From: Combretum micranthum
Lineage: Eukaryota > Streptophyta > Magnoliopsida > Myrtales > Combretaceae
Assembly (NCBI GenBank): GCA_024138025.1
Contig: JAMXBD010000367.1
Location: forward strand, 434,001-498,000
Direction: 5' to 3'
Length of the DNA stretch: 64,000 bases
The notes under the pieces were generated by a model. The model was not told the origin of the DNA, made no database searches, and was given only the letters and a program-made list of their open reading frames with translations. The position numbers and the translations under genes were made by a program. Shown here in pieces: positions 60,186 to 64,000 of this stretch; the first letter of the stretch is position 1, and the number at the start of each line of letters is the position of its first letter.

Positions 60186-61650
60186 TCCCAAAGCCTATAA
60201 ATACCCCCCTTAACCCTTTTGTTCCTTCCTCACAACTCTTCCTAAGTCTAAACCCAGGTAAGTGGGTTCTTCCCTTTCCTTTTAACAATCTATTAGATTG
60301 ATCATATTCCTAAAGTTTGTCTCTTTGGTTTTGGTGAGGAATCAAGTTCTTGGAGATGTTTTCATTGGAGAAAAATCCTAAGTTTCATTGGTGATTTGGT
60401 TCTACAATCAAGAAGACATCGGATCCAAAGTATTAGGTAGTTATGAATCCGTTCTATTCTTGTAATTTGTTAAAGAAGAGATCTTTTCTGATAGATCGAA
60501 TTACTTTGAATGGAATTCTAGGGTTTATAAGATTTGTTAAGGGAATCTAATCTTTGGAGAAGATTTTGTGTTTCATTCAAGGAAGAAGGTATGGATTTGT
60601 TATTCTTTGGAGATTAAGGTTTTAGGTGATGTTTTAAATTAGGTTTATTCTATGAAAGAGATGTATTGAAATCTGTTATGTTTATATGATCAGAGTTTTG
60701 GGATTTGGAGTCCTGTTCCTTAAAATTGATTCAAGTACAACCTTACCTCGTTTGTCGTATGTGCTTGTAGGTTTTGATCTGCTTATTGTATGTGTGCAGG
60801 GTTAGCATATCAAATCAATCTAATTTTATATGACATATTAAATTGTTTTGTTGTTTGTGATTGGCTACGGTTAGTAAAGACCACGCAGAGTGTGATATTA
60901 ATGCTGGCAACCTGATGATCTATGTGTGAGGTTGTCCCGAGTGGACTCGTGCATATAAATGATTCTGGTAGATTAGCTTTTGGCAGTATGGCCATAGGTG
61001 GGTAGATCGCATCCAACACCAATATATGTATAATTACTTATTTTATATATTGATTATTTTTCAGGAGTCATGAGATACTCTAGGTTTGGAACTAGAGTAC
61101 CATGGTTTTGAGTTGTGTTGGTTGCCGGCTAATATAAGATAAGAAATGATGTTTGTTGCATTAGATATAGTTGCATCTGATTATACATGTTGTGTGTGCA
61201 TATGCGTTTGTATGTGGTTTGGCATACTGGGCATTTTCGCTCATTATTTTATTATTTTCAGGAAAAGTGAAGATCCAGTTGTTTTTTACCTATCCGGATA
61301 TGATATTTATGTAGATGATGGGGAAGACGCTAGTGGAATGGACTATCCTATTAACTTCTATACTTTTGTGATTCCTAAAGATAGACTTGGATGATTATAG
61401 AAAGTTTTGCAAATTTTCTTTTATAAACTTTGATATTGTTATAAGTTTTATTTGAGTTTTTGGACTATTAGTTATGTTGGCTTTGGTTTATGCCAACAAG
61501 GTATTTTTTTTAAAGGAAGGATTCATGATGGTTGTATCGGGTGGACTTATGCCATGGTGAATGTGGAAGAGTGTGGTGAATATTGGAGAAGTGACAACCG
61601 AGTCACTAAAGCACGTTCAAAGTTTCATAATAGTGGGGTTGATTGAGGGT
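60186..61650 (+). repeat. LTR-like region with promoter
   Basis: A TATA box (cctataaatac, about 60197-60207) is followed by a pyrimidine-rich start region and a gtaagt donor-like motif. Further on is the mixture of AT-rich and short GC-richer blocks seen in the long LTRs elsewhere in this window, including a tttcaggaaaagtgaag segment near 61258. I could not define TG...CA ends. It precedes a decayed transposon reading frame on the same strand, so it may be the 5' LTR of that element. The frame at 61146-61394 is probably not a gene. Confidence 0.35.
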
Positions 61651-62580
61651 CAGCAAGTATTTAAGCTAAGCGATTGAGATGGCAAGTGGACTAAAAAAGT
61701 ACGAGCTGATCTAGGGGCAAAAGAGATGAACTCAACCTATAGGCACCTTTCTTGAACAGGTCAACTAATGTTTGGGAAGCTTATGGCCACATTACCTACT
61801 CTCTTTGGTGAGAGGTAAGCAAGGAGAGTAAGATTCCAATGTAGACTTTTAAAGCTAACTACTAGGATATTTGAGTGAATAACCTTGATCTTGTTGGTTT
61901 AAAGTAGAAGTGGTAAAGTGGATAGCAAATTCTGGAGCATACCTTAACTTACTGCTGACAACTAGATTTCGGTTAACGATGGATGGTCAAGTAAGCTCCG
62001 AAAGTGGGGGTAGCTTACATCAAACCTTGCCAAGGTTTTGCCTTCCCTTAAACTGAGCTTCTTAAAGGCCATTTATGACGTAAAATAAGAGATTATTGAG
62101 TCAAATGTAACATAAGCCAAATAAAGCTTTATATTTGCCCTTATTCGTTGGAGAGGTCACCAGAAAAAAAAAATATATATAATATATTATATAGTCTAGT
62201 TGATCAAGCTAAACTATGGTAGTTCTCCAAAAAATTGCTGGTTATAGGAGACGTTTGTCAATTTGAACTTTGACAGGTAAAATTGAGATTAACATAGGTC
62301 AGATGAAAATTGGATATGCAGTCATCATATCCATATCACATTTTCTAAGCATCATAACATTTCATTAACTCTAGACCATTGGATTCCCTTCAAGTTATCT
62401 GGATAGGGATGGGTATGATGATCCCAATTCTCTAGAATCGTCAAATCACTTCTTATACCTTTATAAACCCAATTGTGAATGCTAAACTGTTCATGGTGTT
62501 TCTTTTCGCATTTCCTATCTTTGAACTTTCACCATCTCTAAAATTGTCACTTTCCAGTTTTTTTTTTTCTTTAAAATCAA
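61651..62580. other. Possible leader of the decayed element
   Basis: Mixed composition, no gene. It connects the LTR-like region to the decayed frame at 62582. Confidence 0.3.
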
Positions 62581-62581
62581 G

Positions 62582-63333
62582 ATTGAAATCATGGCAAGTA
62601 AGAGCAATAGTTCTTCTGCAATTTAACTAGATGAGTCCATGGCACAGTAGTGGCAAGAGAAACATAAGCTACAAGTGAGCCTTCTTTTCACTTTATTGAT
62701 GAAAAAGTAGGCCTGTATTCCATCATTAAGTCCATTCTATGAGAATGACAATGAAGCTGCAAAGATGGCAGCAAATCGACATCGATCGTCACTAAATATC
62801 AAAGGCCCAAATCCAATAAACAAGGTGAGCTAAATTACTGAAGCCAAACTTAAGTCGATTGTTGGTCACTTCTTTTGAAATATCCCTTCTGAGTATCAAA
62901 TTTGTGAACCAAGTCATGCAGATAGATTTCCTTTTGTTTATGGAAGGCAGTTCTTTGTGCACATAAAATACCAAGAATTTGGTTTATCAGTGTTGTTCTT
63001 ACAGATTTATTGGAGAACCTACGTCCAAAATAACTTTGGTAGCCTTAGTGGATTAAACCTCTTATACTATGGCTTCAAATGGGGATCCAAAGCCCTAATG
63101 GATATCATAACATCCAAGTCTCAAATGATAGAGGTCTAGTTGTCTTTTGCAGCTTTTATAGGCTTCAAGTTGGTGGAGCTATTATTTTTTATGACTTCAT
63201 CAATTGCTTTCATTTGAAGATTTCATACAGAATGGTTCTCCCTGATAGATACTTTGTTTTGTGCATCCTTAAGAGTCCAGTGAGCTTTGGAACGATCTTC
63301 ATGGATCAAACTTTAGTTCTTGAGTATACTTAG
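62582..63333 (+). pseudogene. Decayed plant-transposon ORF (N-terminal domain type)
   Basis: The plus strand encodes, with stops and frame changes, MASKSNSSS near 62582, then SEYQICEPSHADRF, VYGRQFFVHIKYQEFGLS and LSGLNLLYYGF; in another frame it encodes FYRLQVGGAIIFYDF. The order (an E/P segment, a DR, a short strand, an F-G-L-S/F-P-x-P-like block, then a LxGLNxL helix) resembles the 'putative plant transposon protein' domain carried by non-autonomous plant retroelements. This assignment rests on memory of the pattern. At least two stops (near 62622 and 62877) and one frame change make it non-functional. Confidence 0.45.
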
Positions 63334-64000
63334 AGGCTTTTGCGAATCGGTGCTACCACTACTTTGAATGTCATAGCAACTACACCATTATGATGTCACC
63401 ATTTCTTTGAGAATGTTGTCAGTTTCATCATTAAGCACATGCCTGTTGGCTCGAAGCTTGAATATTAATCATTTACACCAATATGATGTTTCCATTCATA
63501 AGAGACTTCTAGTGTTAAATAATGCCACTTAGTAGAATCAATAGATTACGCACTTCATCTTGTAACATCTACCAAATGTTGTAGTTTGATCGTATTATTG
63601 ATTAAAACTATTGTAATACTACCTTTTATTGAATAAAGAGATTTTCCTTTCCTAAATATTATTGTTTTTCCTTTTGAATGTGGTTTTATATGTTTTGTAC
63701 TACTTTGATTTGACCTTTTGTTCTTATGAAAGGATATCTCCTAAGAGACTTTTATAAGTGAAGTGACTCTTTAGCATAAAGAGAGTTTCTCATAGAAGAG
63801 ATTACCCAAAAAAATTTCTAAGTGTAATGACCTGGTGGTCTTATAGTCTGATGAGGCTTACTAAGGAATTCCTAGATGCTTTGAACTAATTATTATGGTC
63901 TAAGTTGACAAGATTACCCATTCCAAGTTGAAGAGCTCAGTATTCAAAATCCTAAGAAGGTTAGGAGTTCTTTACATGTAAGGATTAAAACCAAATAGCT
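63334..64000. other. Sequence to the end of the window
   Basis: No gene recognised. It may continue the decayed element. Confidence 0.35.

Noticed and set aside
61146..61394. 82-codon frame with an acidic stretch
   Set aside because: No family resemblance, lies in LTR-like sequence, and ends shortly after a possible splice-like ttttcag; not enough to call a gene.

Overview
The window is nuclear DNA of a eudicot plant. The evidence is AT-rich, intron-containing sequence, plant-specific protein families (DUF936, plant mobile domain), a plant MIR164 hairpin, and dense nested plant transposons. I cannot name the genus. Most of the 64 kb is transposable-element sequence. I support only two host loci: a four-exon DUF936 protein gene on the minus strand (47371-49646) and a MIR164 precursor on the plus strand (47018-47138). 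Their 3' ends face each other across about 230 bp.

Layout. 1-6480: a minus-oriented LTR-like repeat (family D) split by a 4.15 kb long-LTR insertion (family L, copy A, 539-4693). 6700-10100: decayed Ty3/gypsy-like remnants on the minus strand, with a gag fragment, a tRNA-iMet-type primer-binding site and an LTR end. 12446-12807: a small dispersed repeat. 12828-19530: a Mutator-like element (MULE) with a perfect 9-bp target-site duplication (TSD), TIRs of about 185 bp without base substitutions, a MuDR transposase gene and a plant mobile domain (PMD) gene. Each end carries five 23-bp palindromes. 20690-21345: a LINE-type RNase H pseudogene. 22593-24469: a SIRE-like Copia solo LTR with a perfect TSD. 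25877-32860: a 7 kb non-coding LTR retrotransposon (LARD-like, minus orientation, TSD tatat). Inside it, at 29526-30444, is a striking cluster of alternately inverted repeat units. 32871-33257: a foldback element. 33669-40299: long LTR copy C, interrupted by copy B in opposite orientation (34706-38194, TSD gttat). 40739-41285: a foldback element with a perfect 9-bp TSD. 42435-44170: a large foldback with a second foldback nested in one arm. 47-50.8 kb: the host island. 52015-54216: a dispersed repeat and a Copia-type LTR. 56640-58850: a second copy of family D. 60190-63333: a degenerate LTR-like region followed by a decayed plant-transposon ORF.

The main observations are the MIR164 locus convergent with a DUF936 gene; the MULE, in which a PMD reading frame starts exactly at a splice acceptor and would overlap the spliced transposase stop codon by 23 nt; its subterminal palindrome arrays; and the inverted-unit cluster at 29.5-30.4 kb. 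Both MULE genes show reading-frame breaks although the TIRs look young, so the breaks are either real decay or indel errors in the assembly.
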